From Haliclystus octoradiatus (taxonomy: Eukaryota > Cnidaria > Staurozoa > Stauromedusae > Haliclystidae), in the NCBI GenBank assembly GCA_916610825.1, contig OU744452.1, positions 11,450,110-11,514,109 of the forward strand: 64,000 nucleotides of DNA, in the 5' to 3' direction. A model generated the notes under the pieces. It was not told where the DNA came from. It was given only the letters and a program-made list of their open reading frames with translations, and searched no databases. Below, one piece after another: positions 1-13,000 of this stretch; position 1 is the stretch's first letter; every line of letters starts with the position of its first letter. A program made the position numbers and the translations under genes.

Positions 1-2
1 TA

Positions 3-143
3 GAATCTGATGTCATTGTTTGTCCTGGTTCAATTGCTCTACTTAACTCCAATGAGACATGTGTAACTCTGACTTCCACAGATAAAATAGGATGGTTGTT
101 ACTAGACAAGCTGAGAACAAATCCAACATCATGCTTTCAATAA
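3..143 (+). CDS. possible 3'-terminal exon of a plus-strand gene (partial)
   Basis: An open frame runs from the window edge to a TAA at 141-143 and encodes about 46 residues with cysteines in a CPG...NETC pattern and a C-terminal CFQ. An AATAAA hexamer follows 35 bp after the stop, as expected for a last exon. The composition looks coding, but the stretch is short and the upstream part lies outside the window, so no family can be named. It would converge on the large minus-strand gene, tail to tail. Confidence 0.3.
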   Translation, partial: ESDVIVCPGSIALLNSNETCVTLTSTDKIGWLLLDKLRTNPTSCFQ

Positions 144-177
144 GTAGAATTGAAATTGCACTTATAAAACGCACTCA

Positions 178-183
178 AATAAA
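178..183 (+). terminator. AATAAA poly(A) signal
   Basis: An exact AATAAA lies 35 bp downstream of the TAA closing the open frame at the left edge. It is the right distance and orientation for a poly(A) signal, but the hexamer is common in AT-rich DNA. Confidence 0.25.
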
Positions 184-1342
184 CAAGCAAATTTACCTAA
201 GGGTATCTCAGGTATAATAAATACCTGGGTATCTCTAAGAAATATCTCAGGTACATATATCACTTGTCCGTGCACTTTAGATTTTGGAAGAGCAGTGTAC
301 TTATCTGCAAATTTCAGCTATACTAAACAATAAAGTCTGCTAATCGAAGCTCAAAAGCTTCTTCTGGCGAGTGTCAATTATCCTGCTCCTTATAATAAAA
401 TGCTATTATAACCTCTTACATCTAAACTGTAAATGATGGAATCCTGATGTGTGTTGTGTATGTTTATTGCCGCTAACATGATAATTTTAATTTGATATAT
501 TTCTTTTGTATTTTGTTGTTTTGAAAACGATTTATTTAAAGACCATAAAATGACCAGCAGCCTTTGTATATTTTTGTCTTTGAAATCTGGACCCAGATTT
601 CAATCACTCGTTTTCATGATACACGGCCCGCCTTTGTGTCTCCTTTGCACACACACGCGATTTTGCAAAACATTTCGTAAAACGAACATGGAAGCATTTT
701 TGCAAAGTTATTTATCAACGAACTGGTTTGGAAAGTGACAAGAGCAATAGAGGTGGACGTCGTAAGGGCTTTCGATGCTTGAATAAATGTGTCCCACAAA
801 AATCAATTCACTTGCTACTAGCGTCATACGAATTGAGGAAGGATGACAGAGTTAAAAGCTACAACTGAACTCGACTGATTCAAAATTTCATGTTGGTGTT
901 TACTTGATATAAGAATATTAGGGATTGAAAGACCAGGAAGAGATTTGCTAGCATTCAAAATCGAAATTTATAGCCGAAACAAAATGAATCATAACACCAG
1001 GTGAATTCGATTTTTAATACGGATACTTTGATCATTGACTCAAAATTATATTTGTAAACACGTTACACGTAGGCTTCGTCTAAAAATAGTTGGCTACATA
1101 CCTATGTATGTTTTATATTGCATTGTTTTTCTGCAGTATTTATGCACGTAAATTGTAAAATTTAGAATCATATGAATTTATTTAGTGTTGATTTGAAAGT
1201 ACATTTTATCCAAGTTGTTTTGATTTGCGTCAAACTTCTCAGACAGATAATCGGACTGTGTGACTCCCAGTCCGCTATTTATTTTTGAGCCGTATACATT
1301 TGTTGGATATCTATAGCCATAAACTTTGCGTTTCGACAAGTA

Positions 1343-1535
1343 AGAATTGAGATTTATCCAAAACTGAAATTGATAAACCAGACTATATTCTGTCGTGTCT
1401 TTCCGTGGCAACAGCCACAAGGACAATCCTCTGACGTGAGCGTTGACGTCACTTTCCCGAGGATTAGCCTCGTTTCTTGTAATCAAAACAACAAAACAAA
1501 GCAAAGGCTGCTGGTCATTCGAAACTCTTTAAGAC
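1343..1535. repeat. dispersed repeat family R1, copy 1
   Basis: This stretch matches 28590-28790 in the same orientation. Shared blocks include TCGTGTCTTTCCGT, a GACGTCACTTTC block, GTTTCTTGTAAT, and AAGGCTGCTGGTCATT. The two copies differ by substitutions and small indels, as expected for an old interspersed repeat (SINE or MITE). No terminal inverted repeats or coding frame are evident. Confidence 0.65.
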
Positions 1536-1834
1536 CCAATTTTATAGCTAATAGATCAATTGATAATAATAAGCACTGTCAAATGACTACAGAGACTTAT
1601 ACAGGGACTTGCAATAACTCATTTTAGTTGGCTTAGCAAACTACAGTCTATTATTGTAGCCTTAATACCTCCTGTAAAAAGGTAATTTTGAAGCGATTTT
1701 CCGTAAAATTTGTCTGTTGTTTACGTTTTTTTCTCCCGTAGTAGATATTAGAGAGTTTCAGATTGCATGAACGACGACGTTAGAAGGGTGCGCATTGCTT
1801 CTGCGCATCTCTTTGGGAAATCACCTCTGTGCAA

Positions 1835-1856
1835 GAACCGTTCACGTGAACGGTTC
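1835..1856. repeat. perfect 22-bp palindrome with CACGTG core
   Basis: The half-site GAACCGTTCAC is followed at once by its exact reverse complement, giving a 22-bp perfect palindrome centred on the E-box hexamer CACGTG. It sits between two short tracts of the inverted ACGACG/CGTCGT type, so it could be the centre of a decayed inverted-repeat element instead of a regulatory site. Confidence 0.8.
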
Positions 1857-3741
1857 ATGAGCAATCTATCGTCGTCGTGAACGGTAGAGAAGCTCAACTT
1901 TGAAATACGACAAATGTAGCATAGAAAGTGCATTCAATACAATCTTAGTACTACTATATCAATCAGAAATGCAGTAAATTCTTTTTATTTCCGTCAGAAG
2001 TTATTGATAAATACTCTTGAAAAATATATACTTGGAATGAAATTTATGGTCTTTTACGTGGTCAAATACCTTTGGCTACATAAACATGTTGAAAACAACA
2101 CCATAAGGTTTAAAGTAAGCTAAGGTTTGATTATTTTGACATCGAATTATAGATTTTGTTCTTGTTGAAGCTTGAAGTTAAAATACAGATTTAAATTATA
2201 TTTCTACCGCCGTTTGTTGTATGTTATTTGAGTAAGATTTGGCCGAAATGATTTTGTTCCTTTAGTCTTTATTTACAATATTAGTTGATTATTTCATTTA
2301 AACATGATTTAAAAGAAATCTTCTTCCAATTATGTTGCATTAACGATTGCTTTAGACCTTTGCAATATGTAGCGTTGTTTTATCTTCAAAATCCATAACA
2401 TACAAAATGCGTATTCGCCAGATTGACATTATCAAAATGATTGTTTTCATGTTTTGCAAAGAAATGGAACTACCGTCGTTGGCCAAAATAATCTGAAACA
2501 TAAACTGCGTGAGTACGACGATCAGAACAGGAAGTTGTAAATGACGTGATCCTACCGTCGTCGTTCAACGAGATCTGAAACTGCCTATTATTGACCTTAA
2601 CGCACGGAATGCATTTTCTTTGTTGAGAATCTACAGGAGTGACACTTTCATTTGCTCCGTGGCTGTACATTAACATTTGAAACTTGTTAAGATAGAGCTA
2701 GAGAAAATATTAACAGCTGTTAACTAAGAAATTTTTATGTTGCCATGTTTCCAAAACACAATAATCACTAACACATTTATAAGGTAAAATAGTACAACCA
2801 CTGGCATGGTAATGATTCAAATGATCTCAGTCAATAGTTGTATGAATTCTGAAAAATTAATTCTGAAAATTGCCAGTTTGTTTGCCTTCCTTACCTTATA
2901 TATCTTACGATTGAACTATGATACGAGTCAGCAGTAGAAAACTTATCATCCAACTGAAATTGATAGCAGCAATACAAATTAAATATTGACATCGTAGCTT
3001 CAATTAGGAGGTATCGATTTTGATGAAAAAAGATATTTCATAGGTTCAAATGTCTACTATAGATTCAATTAGATTGATTCTTAGCTTATCAATTACACAT
3101 TACAGTTTTTGGTAGCTTTGATATCTTGTTAATATAGAGAGTAACTAAATATTTAACATTCTAAAGTAATAAAAATGTTTACAATACGAACACTACTACT
3201 TTCCATAGAATTTTGGAATTGGATCGAATACCGTTGAAACAAATTGCTGTGGGCTTTTTTGATATGATATAACAATACTTATTTTCAAAATACACCGCAG
3301 GTTGATAAATTTTTAAATAATTATCAAAAAATTGATTTGGAACCTGTTCAAAAGCTAGATAAATGCAGTACATATGCAAACATATCCTAGTTTGTGATCC
3401 GATAATAATGTAATTTATTGTGAGAACTCGGAGATCAAATGTGTTCATATTGTAGGATTACAAAGCAAGTTTAACTCACCATCACATTTAATCAATTTAT
3501 AACCAATACATTTCAATAAGAATGTGCAATTTTTATAGAATTCTCGTCAAAAATGTAGAACCAATGTGTACTTTTTGTAAGTCCTTGTACTTTAGCAAGA
3601 GAACGCAAGAGTAGGTCGGAATTCACTTATCTTCTCATCAATAATGTGAACTCTCACTGCTACCTATACTTCATTGCCTCGTTTCAACTTTAATTAAGAT
3701 AAAGTCAGGCAAGAAACTCAGAATGTCCCACGGATGAGTTA

Positions 3742-3747
3742 TTTATT
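3742..3747 (-). terminator. AATAAA poly(A) signal of the mosaic gene
   Basis: Read on the minus strand this is AATAAA, about 90 nt downstream of the TAA at 3838-3840 that closes exon 20. The position supports exon 20 being the last exon. Confidence 0.5.
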
Positions 3748-3837
3748 GCTAAATTCTGTTCTTTTCCTCTATCAAGTATTGAATCATTCCTCCTTATTTA
3801 AATTCATGTTTATCACTACTTTGAGTTCCCTGATGAT

Positions 3838-4007
3838 TTAATGTTCAAACAAAAATTTGATAATACTCACATATTTCAATGCTAAGTTCTCTACATAAAT
3901 GGATTCTTGTCTGGATCTATCATACAGTTCAATAGTCCATACAATTCCAATAAACTCAATAGTGTAGTGAATGGTGACAAAGTCTGACATGGAGCTTGCA
4001 TTTTCAG
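3838..4007 (-). CDS. mosaic gene exon 20, C-terminal exon
   Basis: The acceptor TTTTAG precedes 4007 and the exon enters in phase 1, matching exon 19. It encodes a β-rich segment with IEFIGIVWTIELYDRS and continues through a strong-looking GTGAGT (3865-3870) to TAA at 3838-3840, with AATAAA downstream. If GTGAGT is used as a donor instead, the exon would be 3871-4007, leaving in phase 0 to a further exon. I found no good phase-0 exon below 3800, so termination here is preferred. Family not recognised. Confidence 0.55.
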
Positions 4008-7000
4008 CTAAAACAATCATGCAGTAGGAAATATTAGAGATAATCAAGTGTTCATGAATTATCTTGACTCTAAGCATCGATATAGGTCTGCATTCTATAC
4101 TCCCTAGCAAAATAACCTTCAACAGCATTATTTTTGAACTAAAATGTCAAAGGGGACGTTGCTTGTGCTAATGATCAAATCAGATAGGTTTCAACGAGGA
4201 CCTCTGTACTATACATTTTCTTGAATATTTTAATTATAGATGTATCTTTCACTAACAGTGTTTGCTACCTTCAGAAAAACTATACATAAAATAATACAAT
4301 CACCTACCTCTCACATATGTATAATACATTGTCAAGATCTGTTCTTTGGTTAAAGGTTTTGTATTTAATACTAGCTCGTCAATGCAAACCATTCCACCAA
4401 GTTGAATCTCAGAATGAATCGGAAAAGGAGGAAGACCGTCGAATAAAGTACAATCTGCATCAGAAAGGTCTTGCAGAATTCCATTGTAATAAAATTCGAA
4501 AGTGTTAAATAAAATATTAAAATGCAGATGAGATGTTGCCATCGCGTTTATTCCTTCCCATTCAAATGTACACATTGATGTCGAAGAAATAATGGAGAAA
4601 TATAGTTTACCATGACTGCAAGTGCTGCTTGTGCTTGATAAATGCATTACCTTAAAGTTACCACTTGAGAATATTGGAATTAATTCATCAACATTCATTT
4701 CATGATGTTGTACTGTCAGCCACATGGAGATGGAATAGCCTCCAGCGCAATCACTCCAATCATTAAAGCACTTCAATGGAATGGAAAATAGCATTATCAT
4801 ATCATTTGATTTTCTACAGATTTCTAAATTTGATCCACCATATGAGTTAAATTCAAAGTTTTCTCTAGTAACTTCAGCTCCATTATTCATAGGTGGAAAC
4901 ACTGTTAAATTCTTTTTGTCAAATGAAGCATAGAGATAAACGTCATTGTATATAGTTTCAGGTAGAACTATGAAAAAAAAGATTAAACCCTATCTTAGGA
5001 GAAACATATGGGATTTCAATGAATTATGAAACGCAAGTTGGTTTAAGGTTTACAATAGCATTGAAAGAAAACAAGGAGCAATATTTTGGCATTATTATGA
5101 ATTTTTTATGGAAGTTATTATTATCTATTGCCAACAAAACTTGTTGTTGACGATCCATGGCGTTCAGTCTGGCAGAGTTCACTTGATGGATTGAATAGGG
5201 ACTCATTGCAACTTCTAATAACACAACTTGCTCTTAATCACTCCCTTAGCATAATCGATCATTTTGGAAGCATGAGATGACAGCTCATCTATACATACAA
5301 ATGCGAAAGTATTCACGTGTGTGTTTGTGGTTTTTGCGTAGCTCAGTTTTCCGCCGTTTTCTGTTTTCGCTACTATACGTTTTGCACAACGAAAGAAAAT
5401 ATACCGTTTACACTGTGTTTATGACTTTCATCTTTATATCAAATTTACACATCTTTCGAATTCCAAGAATACATCAACTTAGTTAAAACATGTATTATTG
5501 GTTACCTCTGTTATTTAAGTTAGCCCAGCAACGCAGGTGGATAATTTGCTAGCCTTATATATATTGGGATAGTGATTGCATAAAACATATTGCGATTTCT
5601 CTATGAACAAGATTATTTAAAATCGAAGCTTACCAGTTCTGCATAGATCATCAACATGATGTCGTCTTTCGTAAGAGCAAATACATTTCTTTTGTATTTG
5701 ATCACACACTCCTTCGCAAGATGATGGACACAGATCATTGTCTATAGAATCAAAAACAATTTTCTTAAAAATAGCCTGCTACTACATGTTTTTGGGATAA
5801 GGTATACTAATTTGATTAAAAAGATTGAAATTACGAATTTTCCCAAAATATCTTTCGATTCCATTTTCATGTGTGAATAAAAGCACATTGCAAGAGTGTG
5901 AATTGATGTATCGGATGCTTTAGAGAAAGTGTGCCATTAAGAACTTTTTTATGATAATATATATTTAACAACATGATAAAGTCCCATTTACTACAAACGC
6001 ATTTATGAAAAATGTTTTACTGATGATACAATAAAGCTCTTGACGTTTCTGAATACATTTTTTCTTCTGCTACTCATCAGGGCAAAAGAAATATAGCTAT
6101 CCGTCTCCACAGATACTCTAAACTTATCTATAAAAGCAGGAATCTTCAGGAAGTAAAATGGATGAAAGTCAGAGTTACTCCTGTACGACAAACGTGACTA
6201 GCCTAACTCACCAAACTACCGTTACCAATTGCAAAATTATAAAACATCAAAAGATAGAAACGTCTTTGGAGAAAGTGTGCCATTAAAAAATATATAATGA
6301 TGTCGTCTACTCAAATCACAGTTGTATAGCATAAATGGCTGCAAAAGGCTCCTTACACTGGATTTCATTTGAGGTTTGTATCCCATTGACGTTGGATTAA
6401 ATTCTGGAACCCCTTGCATTTATCATGATTTTAGTTATGAAAACACTGGATATTTATCCAGATGATCGCATAATAACAACAAAAGCGTTCCAGGAACTAA
6501 TTTAAATGACCCCCTTGGCTTTGACGGTCATGGCGGCATCATTCCTCTACTCCAAACTTTAGACAGGAAATCGACAGAACAGCGATTGAACTTGAAGCAC
6601 GCAACGCTTGTATAGAACCATTAAACTGTCTTACACATACTTACGTGCACGACATCAATCACATGAATAAATATCACAATCACGGTAGAGTAAAAGATCA
6701 GTTACTGATAATCGATTGTGACCTCACCGTATCATAATGGATATTCATTTTTCTATGTAAGATAATGTAATTTTTCACTATTTTTATACTAATGGTGCAA
6801 ACTGTAATTTATGCTGTATTAGTCGGACATTTGTATTTTTATTATTCGGACTTATGGATATCTTTGTAGCGCTCTTGGGGAGATAAGCATTATACAGCTT
6901 AATATGTCATCCTCGTTTGATAAGGAAAACGAATGAGTGAATAAATGAATTCATGAACATAGTATGACAGTATTAATTACTTATTATTTTTATTTATGAT

Positions 7001-10000
7001 AATGCTTAGTGATTGACAAATGTGTACTAAATTTCATATAAAATCGAAGTATTAGATTAATTTGCTGCTCTTACCATTTCTATCCGAGCAATACGACGAG
7101 ACTTCAATTTGGTACAATTCCATTGCCGAAGTGAACAGTTGTACGCAGTACACACTTGCAAAGTCTTTGTATGCTGTAACATTCGCATGTTCTGTGTTGA
7201 AATAGGCACCCAACAACATAGTTTGGAAACTCACGTCTGGTTCCCGACCGTTCAAATCTATCACGACATTCTACAAAAGAGATAGAAGAAATAATAATTC
7301 CAACGTCGCTTACGAAACCAGTCTGCTACCGTCCCAAAATTGAACATATGGGCTATCATAATCGTCTCAACATTCTCAATATTGGCTCCCTTGAATCAAG
7401 AAGACTAAAATTTGATATTATTATGGTTTTTAAAATGATAAACAACTGTAAATAACATAACAGCTAATTCATATTTTTTTATCATATAACCTCATTCTGG
7501 AACTCATTGCATGTAAGTCTTATCTTAGTAAGTAACATCTCATTTAAAAGATTATCATTTTGCCGCATGTAAAAATTGCTTTGCTGTGCTTGCCTGTAAA
7601 AGTTTTTATATTTCATAATTTTATTTTCAAATATATATCAATCAAAAAAATCTATCAATTAATTCTGGAAATGCAAAAACTTTCTGAGACAATGATCAAA
7701 CTTCGTTTCTTTCGAATCTATTTTCTTTTATCGAATCGAATAGGTTGGATCGTTAACGCAGCAGCCTGGTGCAGTCCAATGATAGACGATGGGCCGTCAC
7801 AACTAGTCGAATGAAGTGAAAATTCTTTGAAAGTTGTTCGGAAGCTGCAGAATAGGTTCATTTGTGACAAAGGGATATTCATATGATATGCTCAGTTTCA
7901 CGATTGTATCTTCTGTGACATAGCGTGGTAAGCTTAAAATGTATCAGCATTTCCTGACACTCAAAATGTTTTCAAGAAGAGTGGGCTGTATCGGTCCTTG
8001 TATATTGTATTTGGAATGACATTTAGAGATAACAACGATTCAGGATTTAACATCAATCCAGTATTCTCTCGAAATGCATGATTTTATTCAACATTTTTGA
8101 GCTGCCCGTATTGTCAAGCCTCTAATGGTCACCACACAAAGACCGTATATTTAGGTATGAGTTACTTTATTAGCAATCGTAAGCAATTTCGTAAATCCAA
8201 TTATTTCACCTGAGAAAGATCACAAGATTTTTTTCCTTCAATTTATTTAAAATTTGTTTGCTACATCATATTTCCTGATTTCCCTGCTTAAAGGGTTCAG
8301 GTTGTCAACTATCATACCTGAGTACCGTAATGCATGGTAACGGTGTTGCTGAATTTGTCATAAACAATCGCGATAGTAATCCAATCATAGATGACTTTAA
8401 TTATAATACGCTCTTCGACAAAATTACCGCTGTCATTTTCATCATATGATTCCCGAAGAAGCAGCCTAAATTGAAAATTAATAAATGAAAATTAATAAAA
8501 TATCAGGCAATGGAAGTAGGCGTAATCGATGTAAATTCATCAATTTAAACTCTATCTCCCATAATTGACTTTAGGTAGTGCAAGTAAAGCATTAAACAAT
8601 GAACATCTCGATTCATCCAGAATGATGCATAGGAGCATTGAAACACTAGTAGTCATACTATGGAGTAAATGACGCTTAATCATCGGTTTGACTTGCACAA
8701 GCTTTAGACCGCAATACAGTGGAAGGATTTTAGCTCTAATTACTTTTAACCAAAGTTATTTATTGGTCATATTTCGCGAAATGTTTACGATACACTTGCT
8801 TAGGTTATATCCACATTTACTACAGGAGGAATGTTGGAAGACATGAGTGAAGTGTTTGGACATTTTTCAAACAATGATTAATTGCTTATTCTAGAATTCT
8901 CGTTCCGATTGCGTTCGATTATGACGTCATATGTTAAGAATAAAATTGTTTATGTCGCTAAACAACATTGTGTTTATGACTATATTCACATCAATTGAAA
9001 ATATAATAACAACGTAGTACTTTTAATCATCATCATCATCATCATCATTTATTCAGAACCTTTAAGTTATATATAACTTTTTTTCAAAGGACTGATAAAT
9101 TCGTAGAGAAGATAGTATGGGAAATAATGGAAACCTTTTTTAAAATGAATATGGCATTTTAAAATTTGAATAAAAAATATTGCAAATCGCAAATTAACAT
9201 TTTTGCAACTACGCTGACAATAAGTTTCTTTAAGAAAGTCAAAGTTAATATAATGTATAACCTCTCAAGTGTACGGTCCTACCAATCACGTGGAATAGCT
9301 GCTTACAAAGTTTGAGCGTTCTATAGAGCAGGGCGTATCAAATGCAATGCTTGTAAATATTACAGATTAAAATTTGAGTGCATAAATACTACTATGCTAC
9401 AGAATATGTATCACTGTGAATACCGTAATTTAATTTCCAGGCCTGACTTTACAAGTTCCATTGTGGAAACCCCAAATATGTTTCTAGCATGGATTATTGT
9501 GACTTTGCTTTCTTCATTTGCCCAGAAATGTACTTGAAAAAGAAGGGTGAAGCTCCCGAATAGCTCAATCTCAATATTTTCTTTACTTATTTCCAAGTAT
9601 GTGTAATCCCTGAGCCAGGAACCAGGTAATACAGGAATACCATACGGATCGAAGGACGGATTTTGCGTAGTTCCAAATGATTTAGGTATCCGTCTAGCTG
9701 AAATTTGTACCGCAGCTGGGTAGTATACAAGCTGTTCAAAGTTTTCTTTGAGTGGAAACATCATTAATGCATTTGGATATCCAAAATGTGGCAATACTCC
9801 TACAAATAAGATATTGTTACATATATGAGTCAGATATAGATAATTATTCGGTTACCAATTCACTTGCCTATCTGCATTATTCTTACGCATTAAAAAAGTC
9901 TGATATTTATCTCATAAAAATTATCTCCATTAGTAAAAAGGATTTTCATTTGTTGTGTATAGCACATAAGCATAAGCATTCATCAGATGAATGTTTAAGA

Positions 10001-13000
10001 ATTATTTTAGAATTTCAAAGAAAATTTATAATGTGAAGTTAATCAGCAGCCATCTATTTTGTATGTATCATAATTATTATTTTATAATTAAAACTACAAT
10101 GCTATATGCAGGAGCCCTTAGCTACCATAAAGGTGGCTTACAAGCTATTTTCAATAAATGATGATGGTGATGTTGATGATAGATGAACAATACGTTTCAC
10201 AGAATATAGAGAATTTGTCATTTCTATGAATGGTCACGGATTTATATTTGGAAAAAGCTAAAATATTTTGTCAAGTATGAAAGTTCAAAATAATTCCAAA
10301 TATTCAATTTCGATTTCGATATCAATTTCAAAACTGCGATGGGAAATTATTCTTTAATGAAGAAATCGACACGATCTTTTCAACAGCTTAAGCAATTCTA
10401 TGCTAGCATCTGTCATTGACTCAAGAAAATATATTTTCTACAAATTTGATAGAAACACTAACTCGTGGTCTAAGAAAAAGTTTCGCAAAAAATAAGAAGG
10501 GAAGATTACCTGAGCAAATGGATTATACGGGTACTCCGAAAACCAATAGATGACTTGCAGTGGAATTTAGACCCCCCACAACACCGCAGACGTAGATCAT
10601 TTTATTTGAAATCGTGAATACGGAGATTCAATCGCATCTTAAGAACGATTACTAACAAAGAATAATCAGATATTTAGACGGGTAAGTATTGGTTTTTAGC
10701 TGGAAAGGTAAAATGACTGTTATTCTTGAGGATCATTTTATCTACTGTTCTGTAATGTGTTTTCAATTTCAAATTTTATGGTGCACGAACACACAGTGAT
10801 AGTGCCTAATAAAGTCTTCGTACTTTTCACGATATCGTCGTGTGTTTGATACGATAAAAATTGAAGTTAAAATGACATTACAGCACCCTAAATTAGATGA
10901 TAAATAAAAAGAAAATGTTGTTTTTAACTAGAAAGTTATAAAAAATGGTACTCAATTGATTTTTCTGCTTGATTTATTTGCGTTTTTAAGAGGCGATTGA
11001 CCCTCTGCGGCCACTATTTCGAATGAAGTGACATACAAATGCCCTAAAATCGTCTCTTTTTCTCGCAAATTGTCAGGTGACTGCAAGTCCTCTATTGCTA
11101 GGAGAATGCAAATATAATCTTAATAAATTCACCAATGCAAAGTAATGTATGCTTTTTAAGTACCTTTATCAATCGGGATAGTATATAGCGGTGAATGTTC
11201 ACAGCTTTCAACAGAGAATTCAAACTGATCCAAAAATACATCTGAAAATTCATTTTTGCCTGGAGTTGATATGATAGTAATCTGCCAAAATAAAAATAAT
11301 CAATAAATATTTAGATATGACTATATAAGCTACACAAAGTGACAGTGTTTCTCAAGTGCTAGTCTGTACCCTATTATTGCTACTACAAAACAAGATAAGT
11401 TCCTTACAGAATATTTAAAAATATCGAAATGTTGTTCGTATAATCATATTTTTAAAACTTTAGAACCATAAAAAATATGATGAAAACTAAGATATTTGAT
11501 ACTTCTCGATCAGCCCAGGGGAACAAGTTTAGTCTACTCATTGCTATAGTCCCAAATATTGTAAAATATAATGCCGTAAGAATCAAATGAAAATCTGGCT
11601 GAAAATTTTTCAACTTGTCGTCATCTTGATCTTCAGAACTCTGTGTATTAAATGGTTCATAAATTATTTAAGATAGTTGAGATAGAAGGAGACATAAAGG
11701 AATAGCGTCAGTTGGAATGAGTTATCTTACAAACATGATCCACTGATATCAATACCCCGTAAGGCTCGTTAATACTGTAAACGGTGACATAGAAGAGTAG
11801 AGTTCCAATCTCGACTAATCACAAATAAGACGAATAGAAAAAATCATATACCTTTCAAAACTTGTAATTATATTTTCCAGAATAAAATATATGGTGACTT
11901 TGGCAATTTTGTGTCATTTACAAAAAATCCCAGCAGATGACATTTACTGAGATCTTAGAATTGCAGAACTTGCATACAAATTAATTAAGATTTCATAATT
12001 GTCATACTTCATACTCTATGGAAAAATGAAGAATCTTTGGATATGATGTAAATTAATATCGTAAAATTTAACGAGAACCTGGAAATAGCGCTGGAAATGG
12101 CACGTCCCTTATGACAAATGTACGGAAATGCCCACCGGGGAAACATAGAACCCATATTTACCATCAATGAAGAAGAAGCAAGAGAACATGCATACGGCTA
12201 AAATAATATATAATACCTGGAATTGATCTGTAGAGTTTGTTGAAATTGAGAGTGGCAATGTAACCGGTACCCAGGACTTTATAGCAGTAGATGTTTGCAT
12301 CCTGAACATCTCCTCATGTGTATCAAATGAATGTGAAATTCTAATGACGAGTAGTCCAAAATCATTATTGATTACTTGATACCAAAATTTGAAACAGGAA
12401 TAGATTGGTGGGGTTGGAGGTAAATGATATAATGTAGCGTGATTTCTATTCAGAGTGTTCCATTTATAAGCATGATTGTTTCGATAGAAATGTATCTGGA
12501 GAAAGTCACCTGAAATCAAAGATTAATAACTTAAGAAAGATACGTGGATAATAATGAAACTGATTTGATAGGCTCAAAGTTCTGACACCAAGTCACGATA
12601 TCAACACAGAACAAAACTAGGTTCGTACGCAATCGATCTGGCAATTCGAAATTTTATATCGTGATTGAGAATTTCCAATTTGACAAAAACATTGACTTAA
12701 TAGTGATAAAGTCATGTAAAAGATTACAATAGTTTGTTAGTCTTTATACAAAGCAATTGGCGCATATTTTCTTATTAGCTATAAGTTTGTGCTCACTTAA
12801 GTCAAAATCAGGAGAAAACTGGAAGGCAAATTATTTTTGTGCTGCCTTCTCATTCACTTCTTCTTGTCTTCTTGTTCCCACGCACTATAATGCTAGTGCT
12901 CACATAAGAAACTGTGCACCATTTGCTTAATACAGTATACAAAATCACAATATTAGCTTTCAAATTTCATATAAAGATGTTCGATATATCGATTTTTATT

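Larger units (their letters stand above)
184..3741. other. intergenic stretch, no supported gene
   Basis: No convincing exon was found on either strand. The stretch holds one copy of a dispersed repeat (1343-1535), a perfect 22-bp palindrome (1835-1856), and two inverted stretches sharing GTTTCAGAT then GAACGACGACG (about 1756-1785 on plus, 2550-2586 on minus), probably a decayed inverted-repeat element. Open frames here are short and lack splice signals in usable phase. Confidence 0.5.

Noticed and set aside
2470-2676. Minus-strand open frame with CxxC, possible extra exon
   Set aside because: A usable acceptor gives phase 1, not the needed phase 0, and the region overlaps an inverted repeat.
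3179-3448. Minus-strand open frame considered as a further 3' exon of the mosaic gene
   Set aside because: The only acceptor and donor candidates are weak and give phase 2, which does not fit exon 20 (phase 0 if spliced). No domain resemblance.
5277-5486. Plus-strand 69-residue open frame with hydrophobic residues
   Set aside because: It lies in an intron of the minus-strand gene, with no homology, no splice context and biased composition.
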